64,000 bases of DNA from NCBI RefSeq assembly GCF_002797555.1, contig NZ_PGFA01000001.1, forward strand, positions 2,418,001 to 2,482,000, read 5' to 3'. A program made the translations under genes and the position numbers. The notes under the pieces were generated by a model, which searched no databases, was not told the origin of the DNA, and saw only the letters and a list, made by a program, of their open reading frames with translations. Source of the DNA: Hymenobacter chitinivorans DSM 11115. GTDB lineage: Bacteria > Bacteroidota > Bacteroidia > Cytophagales > Hymenobacteraceae. Positions 34,535 through 45,069 of this stretch are shown here, one piece after another (within the stretch, counting starts at the first letter, position 1; every line of letters begins with the position of its first letter).

Positions 34535-37282
34535 CTAGCGCACCAGCAGCTTGGTAGTCGCGCCATCCTCGGCGCGCACTACGTACAGGCCGGGCGCCAA
34601 ACCGGCCGTTTCCAGCTCCGTAGCGCGGCTCAGCGTGCGCACCGGGCGGCCCAGCACGTCGGCCAGGGTGCCCGACACGGGGCGGCTGAGCCGGACTTTG
34701 CCGCTAGTCGTCGGGTTGGGGTAGGCAAACAGCGGAACGGCCGTGGCCTGGACGGCAGCAGTGCCCGTAACAACGGTACCACGCAGCTGAATACCGTAGA
34801 CGGCCACCGTGCTGCTGACCTCATTGGCCAGAATAACCAGGGGCTGCCGGGTCGGGCTGTTGGCCGCCGATACGACTACGATGCCCTCGGGGCCCTGGTC
34901 GCCGGTGCCGGCGGTGGTGCTGCGGTTGTTGATGTACTGCACCAGCCGCGGCTGGGCCGGGTCATTCACGTTGAACACGGCCACGCCCCCGATGCGCTCC
35001 AGGGATACGAAAGCATACACCGTGTCGCGCAGCACGGCCGTCGTGACGCCTTCCGGCTCGGGGCCTTTGTCGTCGGAGCGGTTTTTCCGGACGGGTACAC
35101 CGGTGGAGTTGCTGGCGTTGAAAATCGCGCCGAAGGTGGCGTCGGTGCTGGTGAGACGCTCGAGCAAGTCGCCGCTGTCGTGCACCAGGGCGCCGGTGGT
35201 GGCGTTCAGAATGCTAAACGAGCGGCCCCCGAAAGCGTAGATCTGGTCAAAATCCCCGTCGCCGTCGGTGTCGCCGAGCTTGTTGGTCACGTTGAGGCGG
35301 CCCAGGACCTGGGTGTTTTTGAGCAGGGCGACCTGGGGAAACGCCGTGGCATCGAGCGGGTAGGTCGCGTCGCCGAGGCGCACGGCCTCGGTCAGGGCGG
35401 TGTACTCGCGGGCGTCGCCCTCGTTGGCCGTCAGCAGGTAACGCTGGCCGGCCACTTCAAAGGTAGCCAGGGCGTCGGGCTGGCGCATCCCGCGAATCGG
35501 CCAGTTGGCCAGCAGCACGTCCGGGGTCTGGTCGGAAGCATCGAGGCTGAAGCCGGGCTGGCTGTGGTCCTGGTAGCCCAGGGACCGAAGGCTGGTAAAC
35601 TGCTTGGTGCTGAGGTCGAGCGTGGCCAGGGCGTTGTTTTCCTGGAGCGTAATGTAGGCCGTGCGCGAATCGGCGGAAATGGCCACGTATTCGGGCTCCA
35701 GATCCTGGGCCACGGTGCTGGGCGTGGTGGCGGTGCCGCCGTAGATGCGGATGCCGTCGGCGCGCAGCTGGGCGGCCTGGCCGTTGTAGCCATTAAAGCC
35801 CACGGTGGTGACGCTGGCCTGGGTGAGGCCGTCGACGCCGGCGGAGAAGTCGATGATGGAAACCGAGCCTTCGGGGTCAATGCTGTAGTCGGTTTTGGGC
35901 TCTCCTTCGTTGGCGGTCAGAATCAGGCGGCCGTCGGGCGAGAAGGTCACCATGTCGGGCAGGGCGCCCACGGTTACCTGCTTGAGAAACGTGCCGTTCT
36001 GGTCGAAAAGCACCACCGAGCCGTTGAGCTGGGGGTTGGTATTCTCGATGGCGCAGGCCACGATGCCATTGCGCACGGCCACGGAGTTGATGTTGCCGTA
36101 GGGCAGAATGTTGATTGCGCCCACCGGCGTGAGCGTCCCGTTGGCGGCCAAGCTCAGAATGTCGAGCTTACCCCCTACCGAGTTGGCCACATACAGGTGT
36201 TGGGTGGTAGGGTCATGGGCCACGATTTCGGCCGAGTTAGTGCCGGCGGCCCCGCTCTGGTAGCTGCCCAGCAAGCTCAGGTTGAAGCTGCGGGACTGCA
36301 CCGGCGCCGTGCCGTCGTTGTCCTTGATATACACCAGAAACTCGGTGGCACCGGTGGTCAGCGTGGCGTTGGTGGGGTTTTGGAGCTTGAGCGAAAAGTA
36401 CTCCGCGCCTTCGGCCAGCCCGTCATCCGTAATGGGAATCACCAGGCTCTGGTCGGCCGTGGCGTTGGCGGGGAACGTAAGGGTGCGGGGGCTGGCCAGG
36501 GTGAAGTCGGAGCCGGCGGTGGCCGTGCCCAGCCCAGGAGTCAGGGCAACTTCCACGGTGCTGGCCGTGGCCCCGGGGTTCTGAATGCTGACGGGAATGG
36601 TAACGGTGCCGGCGTTTTCGTTGACCACGGCCGAGCCGGTAGCCAGGCGGATGGAGGGCACCACGGGCGCGGCCGAGCGGGTCAGCTCCACCTCGTCCCA
36701 GGCGGCCCAGTCGTCGTTGCCGTTCTGCTTGGCGGCCAGGCGCAGGCGCACGTGGGTGCTGCTGGCCGGAATAGCCACGGTTACCGTTTGGTAAGCCCGC
36801 GTGTCCTTACTCAGCTGCACGTAGGTTTTGGTGGCGGGCCAGCTCGTGCCGTTGTCGTACTGCACCACGTAGGCCAGAGAATCGGCAGCTTCGAAGCCGT
36901 TGGTGAAATACTTAAAGCTGACGGTGTTGGCGGCCGTGGTGCCGCTTTGCAGCGCTACGGGCGCAAAATCCAGGAAGTGCCAGATGAGCAGGTCCGTCGT
37001 AGCGGGGTTTTGCAAATCCTGCATGCCCCAGAGCGTGGTGCCGGCGGCGGGCAGGGCCTGCACGCTGGTGGTGCCGCTGGTGGTACCAATGCTGGGCACG
37101 GCGGCCCAGATGTCGGTCAGGCTGGGAAAGTTGTAGGTAGCCGGCGTGACTGTGAACGACCAGGTTTCGGCGCTGGTGCCTTCGAAGCCCTGGCGCAGGG
37201 TCTGGGCCCGGGCGGAGTGAGCCGTAAGTCCTCCCAGTAAAGTCAGCGCGGCGGCGCCCAGGACGTGTAGTTTTTGGGGCAT
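34535..37282 (-). CDS. Choice-of-anchor I family protein with Calx-beta and T9SS sorting domains
   Basis: 915 residues. Signal peptide MPQKLHVLGAAALTLLGG.. to residue about 26. A carbohydrate/adhesion-type beta-sandwich region comes first (about 35-200). A Calx-beta-like domain follows (about 210-320; NENAGTVTIPVSI..TDDGLAEGAEYFSL). A choice-of-anchor I beta-propeller covers about 330-830, with repeated LTANEGE/LTANEGDAREY motifs and alkaline-phosphatase-like PhoX neighbours in the family. The last about 70 residues (FAYPNPTTSGKVRL..LGRPVRTL..LAPGLYVVRA) form a type A T9SS sorting domain. The protein is expected at the cell surface or secreted. An upstream ATG at 37309 would add nine residues. 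Function is unproven. Confidence 0.9.
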   Translation of the reverse strand: MPQKLHVLGAAALTLLGGLTAHSARAQTLRQGFEGTSAETWSFTVTPATYNFPSLTDIWAAVPSIGTTSGTTSVQALPAAGTTLWGMQDLQNPATTDLLIWHFLDFAPVALQSGTTAANTVSFKYFTNGFEAADSLAYVVQYDNGTSWPATKTYVQLSKDTRAYQTVTVAIPASSTHVRLRLAAKQNGNDDWAAWDEVELTRSAAPVVPSIRLATGSAVVNENAGTVTIPVSIQNPGATASTVEVALTPGLGTATAGSDFTLASPRTLTFPANATADQSLVIPITDDGLAEGAEYFSLKLQNPTNATLTTGATEFLVYIKDNDGTAPVQSRSFNLSLLGSYQSGAAGTNSAEIVAHDPTTQHLYVANSVGGKLDILSLAANGTLTPVGAINILPYGNINSVAVRNGIVACAIENTNPQLNGSVVLFDQNGTFLKQVTVGALPDMVTFSPDGRLILTANEGEPKTDYSIDPEGSVSIIDFSAGVDGLTQASVTTVGFNGYNGQAAQLRADGIRIYGGTATTPSTVAQDLEPEYVAISADSRTAYITLQENNALATLDLSTKQFTSLRSLGYQDHSQPGFSLDASDQTPDVLLANWPIRGMRQPDALATFEVAGQRYLLTANEGDAREYTALTEAVRLGDATYPLDATAFPQVALLKNTQVLGRLNVTNKLGDTDGDGDFDQIYAFGGRSFSILNATTGALVHDSGDLLERLTSTDATFGAIFNASNSTGVPVRKNRSDDKGPEPEGVTTAVLRDTVYAFVSLERIGGVAVFNVNDPAQPRLVQYINNRSTTAGTGDQGPEGIVVVSAANSPTRQPLVILANEVSSTVAVYGIQLRGTVVTGTAAVQATAVPLFAYPNPTTSGKVRLSRPVSGTLADVLGRPVRTLSRATELETAGLAPGLYVVRAEDGATTKLLVR

Positions 37283-37415
37283 CAAACAGGGGCTTGGTGA
37301 GTTGAACACCCAAAGCTACCGGCGGCCTGTTACGGCATGTTTATGAGTCAGTTACCGAATTATGAATCAGACTCAAAAAGACTTTTTACCCAAATGTATA
37401 TACTAGAAACAGACT

Positions 37416-38837
37416 CTATCCTGCCCAAGCCGGAGCTTCCCCGGCCAGAAACTGCTGGTACCAGCGGCCCGAGTCTTTCACCGTACGCTGCTGGGTTTCA
37501 AAGTCGACGCCGACCAGGCCGAAGCGGGGCTCATAACCCTCGGCCCATTCGAAGTTGTCGGTAAAAGACCAGGCAAAATACCCATCGACGGGCACTCCGT
37601 CGCGCTTAGCCCGCAGCACCTGCCCGATGCAGGCTTGCAGAAACGCCCGCCGCTCGGGGTCCACGATGCGACCCGGCGGCGCTACTGTATCCGGGAAAGC
37701 CGACCCGTTTTCGGTCACTATCAGCCGCGGGGCGTTAGGGTAAGCCGCAAACTGCCGGAGCATGTGGTAAAGGCTTTCGGGGTACACTTCCCACCCCATT
37801 TGGGTATAGGGTACGCCGCGCTGTTTGGCTCCCACCAGCGTAGCCCAGGCCAGGGGCACGTAGGGAGAAAAGCGCACCACTTCCCGGGTATAGTTCTGCA
37901 CGCCCAAAAAGTCGAAGGCAAAGGGCAGGCGGGCCTCGTCGCCGGGACGGATGTAGCGGTCCAGCCAGCGGAGCACGGGCAGGTCGGCGGCGGGGTAGCC
38001 CAGGCCCAGGGCCGGCTCCACAAACAGCCGGTTGAGCAGAGAATTGGCCCGGCGCGTGGCCCGCTGGTCACGCCCGGAGTCGGGCCGCCAGGGCGTCAGG
38101 TAGGAGCAGGAAAAGGTCGTGCCAATCCGGGCCTCGGCGGGCAGCCCGGCCCGCAGGGCCCGGCCACCTTCGGCCTGGGCCAGGGCGGCGTGGTGCACGG
38201 CGGCCAGAAAACCACCCAGGCGGCGCTGGCCCGGCGCGTGCAGGCCCAGCAGCTGCCCCGCCCCCACAAATACCATCGGCTCGTTGAGCACCATCCAATT
38301 GGGCACCCGGTCGCCGAGGCGGGCCGCCACGTGCTGGGCGTAGTCGGTAAACCAGCCCACCACGTCGCGGTTGGCCCAGCCGCCGCGGCGCTGCAGCTCG
38401 GCCGGCAAGTCCCAGTGGTAGAGCGTGAGCCAGGGCCGGATACCGCGCTGCAGGCAGCCGTCCACGAGCCGGTCGTAAAAGTCGAGGCCAGCCGGATTTA
38501 CCGGCCCCGTGCCCCGGGGCTGCACCCGCGACCAGGCCACGGAAAAGCGGAAATCGGGAATACCCAGCTGCTGCAAGAGGTCCAGGTCCTGGGGCCAGCG
38601 GTGGTAAAAGTCACAGGCCTGGTCGGCCGTTTCGCGGCGGCGGATGTTGCCGGGGCGGTGCACAAACTCGTCCCAGATGCTGGGCCCTTTGCCATCCAGG
38701 TTCCAGGCGCCTTCGGTCTGGTAGGCCGCCGCCGACACGCCCCAGTGGAAGTCGGGGCCGAAATCGGCGCGGGAAAAAGCAGCGGGCGTGGAGGCGGGCA
38801 AGAAAGCGGCGGGCAGGGCCGCAGAAAAATCAGGCAT
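37416..38837 (-). CDS. GH1 family beta-glucosidase
   Basis: 473 residues. FHWGVSAAAYQTEGAWNLDGKGPSIWD (about 30-56, the N-terminal GH1 signature), the acid/base Glu in MVLNEP (about 180-185) and the nucleophile Glu in VTENGSAF (about 375-382) are all present. The aglycone Trp-Glu pair FTDNFEWAEGY near the C-terminus completes the glycone pocket. It hydrolyses beta-glucosides or related substrates. No signal peptide is evident, so it is cytosolic. Upstream lie a glycosyltransferase and a phosphoesterase on the same strand, but spacing and function do not prove a shared pathway. Confidence 0.95.
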   Translation of the reverse strand: MPDFSAALPAAFLPASTPAAFSRADFGPDFHWGVSAAAYQTEGAWNLDGKGPSIWDEFVHRPGNIRRRETADQACDFYHRWPQDLDLLQQLGIPDFRFSVAWSRVQPRGTGPVNPAGLDFYDRLVDGCLQRGIRPWLTLYHWDLPAELQRRGGWANRDVVGWFTDYAQHVAARLGDRVPNWMVLNEPMVFVGAGQLLGLHAPGQRRLGGFLAAVHHAALAQAEGGRALRAGLPAEARIGTTFSCSYLTPWRPDSGRDQRATRRANSLLNRLFVEPALGLGYPAADLPVLRWLDRYIRPGDEARLPFAFDFLGVQNYTREVVRFSPYVPLAWATLVGAKQRGVPYTQMGWEVYPESLYHMLRQFAAYPNAPRLIVTENGSAFPDTVAPPGRIVDPERRAFLQACIGQVLRAKRDGVPVDGYFAWSFTDNFEWAEGYEPRFGLVGVDFETQQRTVKDSGRWYQQFLAGEAPAWAG

Positions 38838-38890
38838 GTACTCGGTAACGGATTAGCAAAGGCCAAGGATGAGCGGCGGGCCGCCCCTGG

Positions 38891-39898
38891 CTAAGCCAGC
38901 ACGGGCAACTGCTCGAGCAGCAGCTTGTCGAGCACGGCCGCAGTCTGGTCGGGATACTGCACGGGCACGGGGCGGCCGGTTTGCAGCCAGCTGTCCAGCA
39001 CGTCCAGGTGTTTATCCTTCAGGCTCTTAACGACGGGCACGCCAAGCCGGGCCAGGGCGGCAGCGTTGCAGGCCTGCTCGTACTGATGCTTCATGGGCAC
39101 AACCAGCAGCTTTTTGCCCAGAAACAAGGCTTCGGCCGGCGTTTCAAAGCCCGCCCCGCACAGCACCCCGGCGCTGCTCGCCAGGCTGGCGAGGAAAGCT
39201 GCCCCACTCACGGGCCGCACCCGCACGTTGCCGTGCTCCGACTCCTGGACGCTGTGCTTGGAAAATACGTCCCAGCGGGTGGAGGAGCTCAAATAGCGCA
39301 GGCGCTTGACCAGCGTTTCCTCGTCGAAAGCGGGCAGATACACCGTGTAGTGGCCCTCGTTGGTGGGCGTTAGCTCGCGCACCTGCCGCCGGATAACGGG
39401 CGTGTGAATGCCGGGCTCGTACTGGTCGAAGTGGAAGCCGTAGTGGGCCGTGACGGGGGCGTAGTGGCGCAGCACGGCCCGCCCAATCAGGTCTTCCCGC
39501 GCGGGCCGCGGGGCATAGTCGCTGAGCACGGCGCTCTGGTGGCTCAGGGCCACGCAGGGTACTTTGCGCAGCTGGCAGGCCCAGGCCGATACCGGCTCAA
39601 AGTCGCTGATAACCAAATCGTAGCTCTCCACCGGCAGCTGGCGGATTTCGCGCAGGAAAGCGGCCGAGTTAAGCTGCCAGAAGGTCTTGACGAAGTTGAC
39701 CCCGCCCTTTTTGCCGAAGATAAAGCCCAGGCCGTGGCAGCGGAAGCGCACCGGGAAAGGCAGCGTAATATCGGCCGGCGGACCACTGACCAGCACATCG
39801 ACCCGGCTGGCCCGCTGCTGGAGCAGCGGCACAATGTCGAGGGCGCGGCTCAGGTGGCCGTTGCCGGTACCTTGAATGGCATACAGAATTCGGGGCAT
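38891..39898 (-). CDS. MurG-like glycosyltransferase
   Basis: 335 residues. The N-terminal RILYAIQGTGNGHLSRAL (about 3-20) is the Gly-rich donor/acceptor loop of GT-B enzymes of the MurG/GT28 type. The C-terminal donor site is GAGFETPAEALFLGKKLLVVPMKHQYEQACNA (about 248-279), like the G-G-x-x-T-x-x-E-A pattern of GT28. No membrane helix is visible, and it could be peripheral. The donor is probably a UDP-sugar. The acceptor is unknown. It lies 40 bp from the metallophosphoesterase gene on the same strand, suggesting a two-gene unit for a glycolipid or polysaccharide step. Confidence 0.85.
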   Translation of the reverse strand: MPRILYAIQGTGNGHLSRALDIVPLLQQRASRVDVLVSGPPADITLPFPVRFRCHGLGFIFGKKGGVNFVKTFWQLNSAAFLREIRQLPVESYDLVISDFEPVSAWACQLRKVPCVALSHQSAVLSDYAPRPAREDLIGRAVLRHYAPVTAHYGFHFDQYEPGIHTPVIRRQVRELTPTNEGHYTVYLPAFDEETLVKRLRYLSSSTRWDVFSKHSVQESEHGNVRVRPVSGAAFLASLASSAGVLCGAGFETPAEALFLGKKLLVVPMKHQYEQACNAAALARLGVPVVKSLKDKHLDVLDSWLQTGRPVPVQYPDQTAAVLDKLLLEQLPVLA

Positions 39899-39938
39899 CA
39901 GGCGGGAATTGGGGTAATCGGTAGGCAGGTTTTCGGGC

Positions 39939-40820
39939 TCATTCGGCCCGGCGGTTTAGCTGAAACTCGGCCAGCAACTCGCTCAGCAGCGCGGCCACGG
40001 GCGCGTCGGCGGCCTGGTCAGCGGCATCGGCCGCGGCCGCGGGCTGCTGCATGGCCGCGTCGGCGGCGTAGCGGTAGAGCTGCCAGCCGGTGGCGCCCGA
40101 ATACTCCAGCGCCGTCAGGTTTTCGACCCAGTCGCCGGAGTTCAGGTAGGTTACCGCGCCGTGGGGCGTAGTCAGGCTTTTTATTTCGGGCTGGTGGATA
40201 TGGCCGCAGACCACGTAGTGGTAGCCACCCTCAGCGGCAATGCCGGCGGCCGTCTGCTCGAAGTTGCCGATCAAGCTCACGGCGCCCTTCACCCGGTCTT
40301 TCACCGCCTTCGACAACGCCACGCGGGGCCGCCCGAGCTTGTGCAGCAGAAAATTCACTACCCGGTTGAGCACAATCAGCAAGTCGTAGCCGTGGGCCCC
40401 CAGCTTGGCCAGCCAGCGGGAGTGCTGCATGGTCACGTCGAACACGTCGCCGTGGAAAAACCAGGCTTTGCCGTCGGCCAGCTCCAGCACCAGCTTGTTG
40501 TCGATGCGCAGGTTGCCCAGGCGGGTGCCGGCAAATTTGCGCAGCAGCTCGTCGTGGTTGCCGGTCAGGTAGTGAATATGAGTGCCCTTAGCGGCCAGGC
40601 CGGCCAGGTGGCGCACCACCCGCATGTGGGCCGCGGGCCAGTAGTTTTTGCTGAACTGCCAGATATCGACAATGTCGCCGTTGAGCACCAGCACCTTGGG
40701 CCGCACGCTTTTCAGGTAGCGCAGCAGCTCGGTGGCGTGGCAGCCGTAAGTGCCCAGGTGCACGTCGGAAATAACGACGACGTCGAGCTTGCGCCGCCGG
40801 GGCCGGACCGCCTCACGCAT
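39939..40820 (-). CDS. LpxH-like UDP-2,3-diacylglucosamine diphosphatase family metallophosphoesterase
   Basis: 293 residues. Calcineurin-type metal motifs are VISDVHLG (about 15-22), GDIVDIW (about 47-53), GNHDELL (about 89-95), FHGDVFD (about 120-126) and CGHIHQP (about 207-213). These are those of LpxH/LpxG-type phosphoesterases. The central stretch has two hydrophobic segments around 140-160. The C-terminus (about 245-293) is an Ala-rich tail unlike classical LpxH. The family cleaves the pyrophosphate of UDP-diacyl-GlcN in lipid A synthesis, but many Bacteroidota paralogs exist, so the exact substrate is uncertain. ATG 40820 (MREAVRPRRRKL) starts the conserved part. Confidence 0.82.
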   Translation of the reverse strand: MREAVRPRRRKLDVVVISDVHLGTYGCHATELLRYLKSVRPKVLVLNGDIVDIWQFSKNYWPAAHMRVVRHLAGLAAKGTHIHYLTGNHDELLRKFAGTRLGNLRIDNKLVLELADGKAWFFHGDVFDVTMQHSRWLAKLGAHGYDLLIVLNRVVNFLLHKLGRPRVALSKAVKDRVKGAVSLIGNFEQTAAGIAAEGGYHYVVCGHIHQPEIKSLTTPHGAVTYLNSGDWVENLTALEYSGATGWQLYRYAADAAMQQPAAAADAADQAADAPVAALLSELLAEFQLNRRAE

Positions 40821-41007
40821 GGCCGGGCAGGCTAAAGTGGCCGGTGGGCCGGGGCGCGGCCGTATCGGCCGCCCTGCGCCGGAAGGCGGAGGCAAAGCCG
40901 GCCACCGAGTGCAGCAGAAAAGCCAACACCAGCGCCAGCTGAAACAGCCGGTAGGCCAGCCACCGCAGCAGGCAGTGCCCAAGCGGAAATACGACGGGAG
41001 CGTGCAT
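40813..41007 (-). CDS. Possible small membrane protein overlapping the phosphoesterase start
   Basis: About 64 residues (MHAPVVFPLGHCLLRWLAYR..). One long hydrophobic segment (about 10-36) is followed by a basic, Pro/Ala-rich tail. The stop overlaps the ATG of the downstream gene by 8 bp, which would allow translational coupling. The frame may also be chance in GC-rich DNA. No family is recognised. Confidence 0.35.
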   Translation of the reverse strand: MHAPVVFPLGHCLLRWLAYRLFQLALVLAFLLHSVAGFASAFRRRAADTAAPRPTGHFSLPGHA

Positions 41008-41189
41008 AGAATCAGGACGTTTGACCCAGTGCAAAGCTCGGCGCCGGGTGTGAAGTAGGCGTTACGGCCGCGTTATGGCTAGGTCATGCTTTGGGCCGGG
41101 GCAGCGCGGTTGGGCTCCTGATTTTTGGGCTGCGTCGTTTCGCGGCCGGAGTTCAGCGAAGGGCCGCTGGGTGGTGTCGCGCACTTGCG

Positions 41190-41197
41190 TACCTTTG
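41190..41197 (+). promoter_or_regulatory. Candidate -7 element before the 183-residue secreted protein
   Basis: TACCTTTG, a full TAnnTTTG match, 46 bp before the ATG at 41244. The -33 element is not evident. Confidence 0.4.
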
Positions 41198-41243
41198 TTG
41201 CATGGTGGTCTGCCCACTCCACGCTATTCCCTTTACTTGCTTG

Positions 41244-41795
41244 ATGAAAAAGCTTTTCCTGCTCGTTGCCCTGCTTTCTTCCTTTGCCGCCTCCGCCCAA
41301 ATGGTGACGCCGGAGCGCAAACGCTATATGCGCCCTAAAAAGGATGAAGAGTGCGCCCTGGTACTGAACGTGACGAAAAACACCGACGAGGACTCCCAGA
41401 AGGACGCCTCCGTGACCCGCGTGGCCTACCGCCCCTACGCCGAGCTGGTCACGGCCCTGAACGCCATGCGCGAAATGAACCGCTGGGCCGACAGCACCTA
41501 CCAGCGTCGCTTCAAGAACCTGCCCCTGGGCGGGGAACTGCAGGTAACCATGTACCGCCGTGGCGCCCAGAATGCCGACCCCTCGGCCCTGGCCCTGAAG
41601 GCCACAACCAAGGACGGCAAGGAAGTGCTCAACCAGACCCTGACGGCCGGCACCGGCCGCTTCTGGAACCAGGACCAGTACAAGAGTGAGCGGGTTATTC
41701 CATTTGTGAAAATGGAGACGCCCCAGCCCCTGACCCTGATTATTACCGACGCCAAGCTGAAGCAGGACTTCGAATACGTCATCAACGCTCAGTAA
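41244..41795 (+). CDS. Hypothetical secreted protein, 183 residues
   Basis: Signal peptide MKKLFLLVALLSSFAASAQ (residues 1-19). The mature part is hydrophilic, with Lys/Glu/Asp-rich stretches (PKKDEECALVLNVTKNTDED) and a beta-rich second half (GGELQVTMYRR, PLTLIITDAKLKQDFEYVI). There is one Cys and no known motif. I do not recognise a family. An upstream frame to 41091 is open but lacks a protein-like sequence, and the Met at 41244 gives a textbook signal peptide. Confidence 0.75.
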   Translation: MKKLFLLVALLSSFAASAQMVTPERKRYMRPKKDEECALVLNVTKNTDEDSQKDASVTRVAYRPYAELVTALNAMREMNRWADSTYQRRFKNLPLGGELQVTMYRRGAQNADPSALALKATTKDGKEVLNQTLTAGTGRFWNQDQYKSERVIPFVKMETPQPLTLIITDAKLKQDFEYVINAQ

Positions 41796-41815
41796 ATCAA
41801 TATGTTGTTTATGAA

Positions 41816-41855
41816 CAAAGCCGAGTGAGGTGTCCCCCACTCGGCTTTGCTTTAT
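41816..41855. terminator. Bidirectional terminator
   Basis: CAAAGCCGAGTG (41816-41827) pairs with CACTCGGCTTTG (41838-41849), perfect 12 bp, followed by T-rich bases. It lies between convergent genes. Confidence 0.9.
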
Positions 41856-41908
41856 CCGGCTTTTACAAATGGTAAATGCCGTTCTTGAATTATCTGGGGT
41901 TGAGCAAC

Positions 41909-42421
41909 TTACTGCAGCTGCACCCACTGGGCGGCAATCAGGGTTTTGGCGTCTTGCCAGGGCTCGGCCACCAGCTCATCGTAGCTGAGCAGCACCACGT
42001 CGATGTTCTCGTGTTCGTCGGCTACGCCCCCTCCGGCGCCGGTTTGCCGGCTCACCTCGGCGTAGTAGAGCCAGAGCTGCTCGGCGCTGCCGCCGGGTGA
42101 GGAGTAGAAGTTGCGAATGAAGGTTAGCTGATCGACTTCGTAGCCGAGCTCCTCCTGAATTTCGCGGCGTATGGCCTGCTCGGGGTCCTCTCCCTGCTTG
42201 TCGAGCATGCCGGCCGGAATTTCTAGTAGCTCCGATTCGGAACCCACCCGAAACTGCCGCACGAAGACGTAGCGCTGCTTTTGGGTGTCGAAAACCAGGG
42301 CGGCTACGGCCGAGCCGGGCTCGAACCGCTCCCGCTTGAGCTGCTCGGGGCCGTCCTGCACCAGCAATTGCGTAAGTTTGTAGAATCCGTCGTGAAGGAT
42401 TTTACGGTCGGTGATGTTCAT
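41909..42421 (-). CDS. Nudix hydrolase (ADP-ribose pyrophosphatase-like)
   Basis: 170 residues. The Nudix box is AGMLDKQGEDPEQAIRREIQ followed by EELGYEV (about 70-96), with one extra residue between the first Gly and Glu. The region before it (VAALVFDTQKQRYVFVRQFRVG) and the SSPGGSAEQLWLYYAEV stretch after it match ADP-ribose pyrophosphatase/NudF-type enzymes. It cleaves nucleoside diphosphate sugars such as ADP-ribose. Substrate choice within the subgroup is not readable. ATG 42421 is the first Met. Confidence 0.92.
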   Translation of the reverse strand: MNITDRKILHDGFYKLTQLLVQDGPEQLKRERFEPGSAVAALVFDTQKQRYVFVRQFRVGSESELLEIPAGMLDKQGEDPEQAIRREIQEELGYEVDQLTFIRNFYSSPGGSAEQLWLYYAEVSRQTGAGGGVADEHENIDVVLLSYDELVAEPWQDAKTLIAAQWVQLQ

Positions 42422-42640
42422 AGATAATTCAGGTTAGTGACTTTTCGCCGCCCGGCGCGTACAACCGCCGGCGTGCTGCCTGGCTTATACGCCGGGCGCG
42501 GCCCTCAAGCTTCGGCCGGGCCAAAGGTTTCTTTTTCCGCCAAATAATACGCTCACCCGCAGCCCGCTTTTTGTAGAAAAAGGCTGCACCGGCCGTTTCA
42601 AGTAGTGCCGCGGCCTTTTTTCTTTTCCATTTCCTTTCTG

Positions 42641-44095
<1,455 letters not shown>

Positions 44096-44120
44096 GGCTG
44101 CCAACGCGCCCTTATAACTA

Positions 44121-44160
44121 GCAAAAGCCCGAACCAGCCCTTGGTTCGGGCTTTTGCTTT
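44121..44160. terminator. Terminator after the DEAD-box gene
   Basis: GCAAAAGCCCGAACCA (44121-44136) pairs with TGGTTCGGGCTTTTGC (44142-44157), perfect 16 bp with a 5-base loop. Confidence 0.92.
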
Positions 44161-44313
44161 GGGCTCAGTTCCGTTTTGCTGGCTGGACAAGCAGGAGCTT
44201 TCACTTTTCCCGGCCGGGCTAGACTCAGTTTTGAAACAAAAAAAGTTGTTCTCGGCTTATTAAGCAGTCGGCGGCTTACACGCTTTCCGCTTCACTCATA
44301 ACTTCGTATTTGT

Positions 44314-44802
44314 ATGGCCCAGAGCACATTTCCGGTAATTCAGGCCCTGCGCGACACTGCCCAGCGCCTGGCCACGCAAGCGCCCTACCAGTGGGGCCAC
44401 ATGGGTAGCTGCAACTGCGGCCACCTGGCCCAGACCATTACGCAACTGACCAAGGCCGAAATTCACGCCCGGGCCATGCAGCGCTACGGCGACTGGGAGC
44501 GGCAGCTGCTTGATTACTGCCCTACCAGCGGCCTGCCCATCGACCAGACCATCGACGAAATGCTGGCCCTGGGCTTTACCCGCACCGATTTGACCCACCT
44601 GGAGCGGCTGTCGGACCCGACTATCCGGGCCGCCATGCCTTTTGAGCGCCGCAACGCCTTACGCCATAACTACCGCGACGACGTGGTGTACTACCTGCAG
44701 ACCTGGGCCCAACTGTTGGAAAACCAGCTGCTGGGCAACATTGAGTTGCCGGCCGAGCTGGTTGGTGCCCTCGCCCCGACTCCGGTTCCGGTGGCCCAGT
44801 AA
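44314..44802 (+). CDS. Uncharacterised soluble protein with a CNCGH motif, 162 residues
   Basis: I do not recognise a named family. The protein is helical and compact. Near residues 28-37 it has WGHMGSCNCGHLAQTITQLT, where two Cys and two His could bind a metal. Later parts carry ILDQTIDEMLALGF-like PIDQTIDEMLALGFTRTDL and ERRNALRHNYRDDVVYYLQT. There is no signal peptide or membrane segment. The protein-like codon pattern and the strong downstream terminator support a real gene. A metal-binding role is an inference from the motif alone. Confidence 0.7.
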   Translation: MAQSTFPVIQALRDTAQRLATQAPYQWGHMGSCNCGHLAQTITQLTKAEIHARAMQRYGDWERQLLDYCPTSGLPIDQTIDEMLALGFTRTDLTHLERLSDPTIRAAMPFERRNALRHNYRDDVVYYLQTWAQLLENQLLGNIELPAELVGALAPTPVPVAQ

Positions 44803-44830
44803 GTCGGGTTCAGATAAACTACGAAACGCC

Positions 44831-44865
44831 AAAGCCCCGCCGACTTTCGTCAGGCGGGGCTTTTA
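44831..44865. terminator. Terminator after the CNCGH gene
   Basis: AAAGCCCCGCC pairs with GGCGGGGCTTTT around an 11-base middle. It lies between convergent genes and also serves the small lipoprotein. Confidence 0.85.
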
Positions 44866-44898
44866 TGTTGGTTCGCACCGAGTCGGTACGTAGGCTAG

Positions 44899-45069
44899 TT
44901 ACTGGGTAACGTTGCTGCGCTGAGCATCCCGGTACATTTCGGCCCGGTGGTTACGCTTATAGGCAGCATCAGCGCTGGGGTCCTTCTCAGGGTCGGGAGC
45001 TTGCTCGCAGGAAGCGAGGAACAAAGAGCCGCACGCGGCGAACAGGAGGAACAGACGGGACTTTTTCAT
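44899..45069 (-). CDS. Small lipoprotein, 56 residues
   Basis: MKKSRLFLLFAACGSLFLASCEQAPD has a basic N-terminus, a hydrophobic core and the lipobox LASC, giving a lipidated Cys at residue 21. The mature part is about 36 residues and highly charged (KDPSADAAYKRNHRAEMYRD). No domain is present. It would be anchored to the outer or inner membrane. I chose ATG 45069, because the longer frame begins with non-signal sequence. Confidence 0.75.
   Translation of the reverse strand: MKKSRLFLLFAACGSLFLASCEQAPDPEKDPSADAAYKRNHRAEMYRDAQRSNVTQ

Noticed and set aside
34496..37240. 914-codon plus-strand ORF
   Set aside because: Mirror of the choice-of-anchor I gene on the other strand, low-complexity Gly/His/Val composition, no motif.
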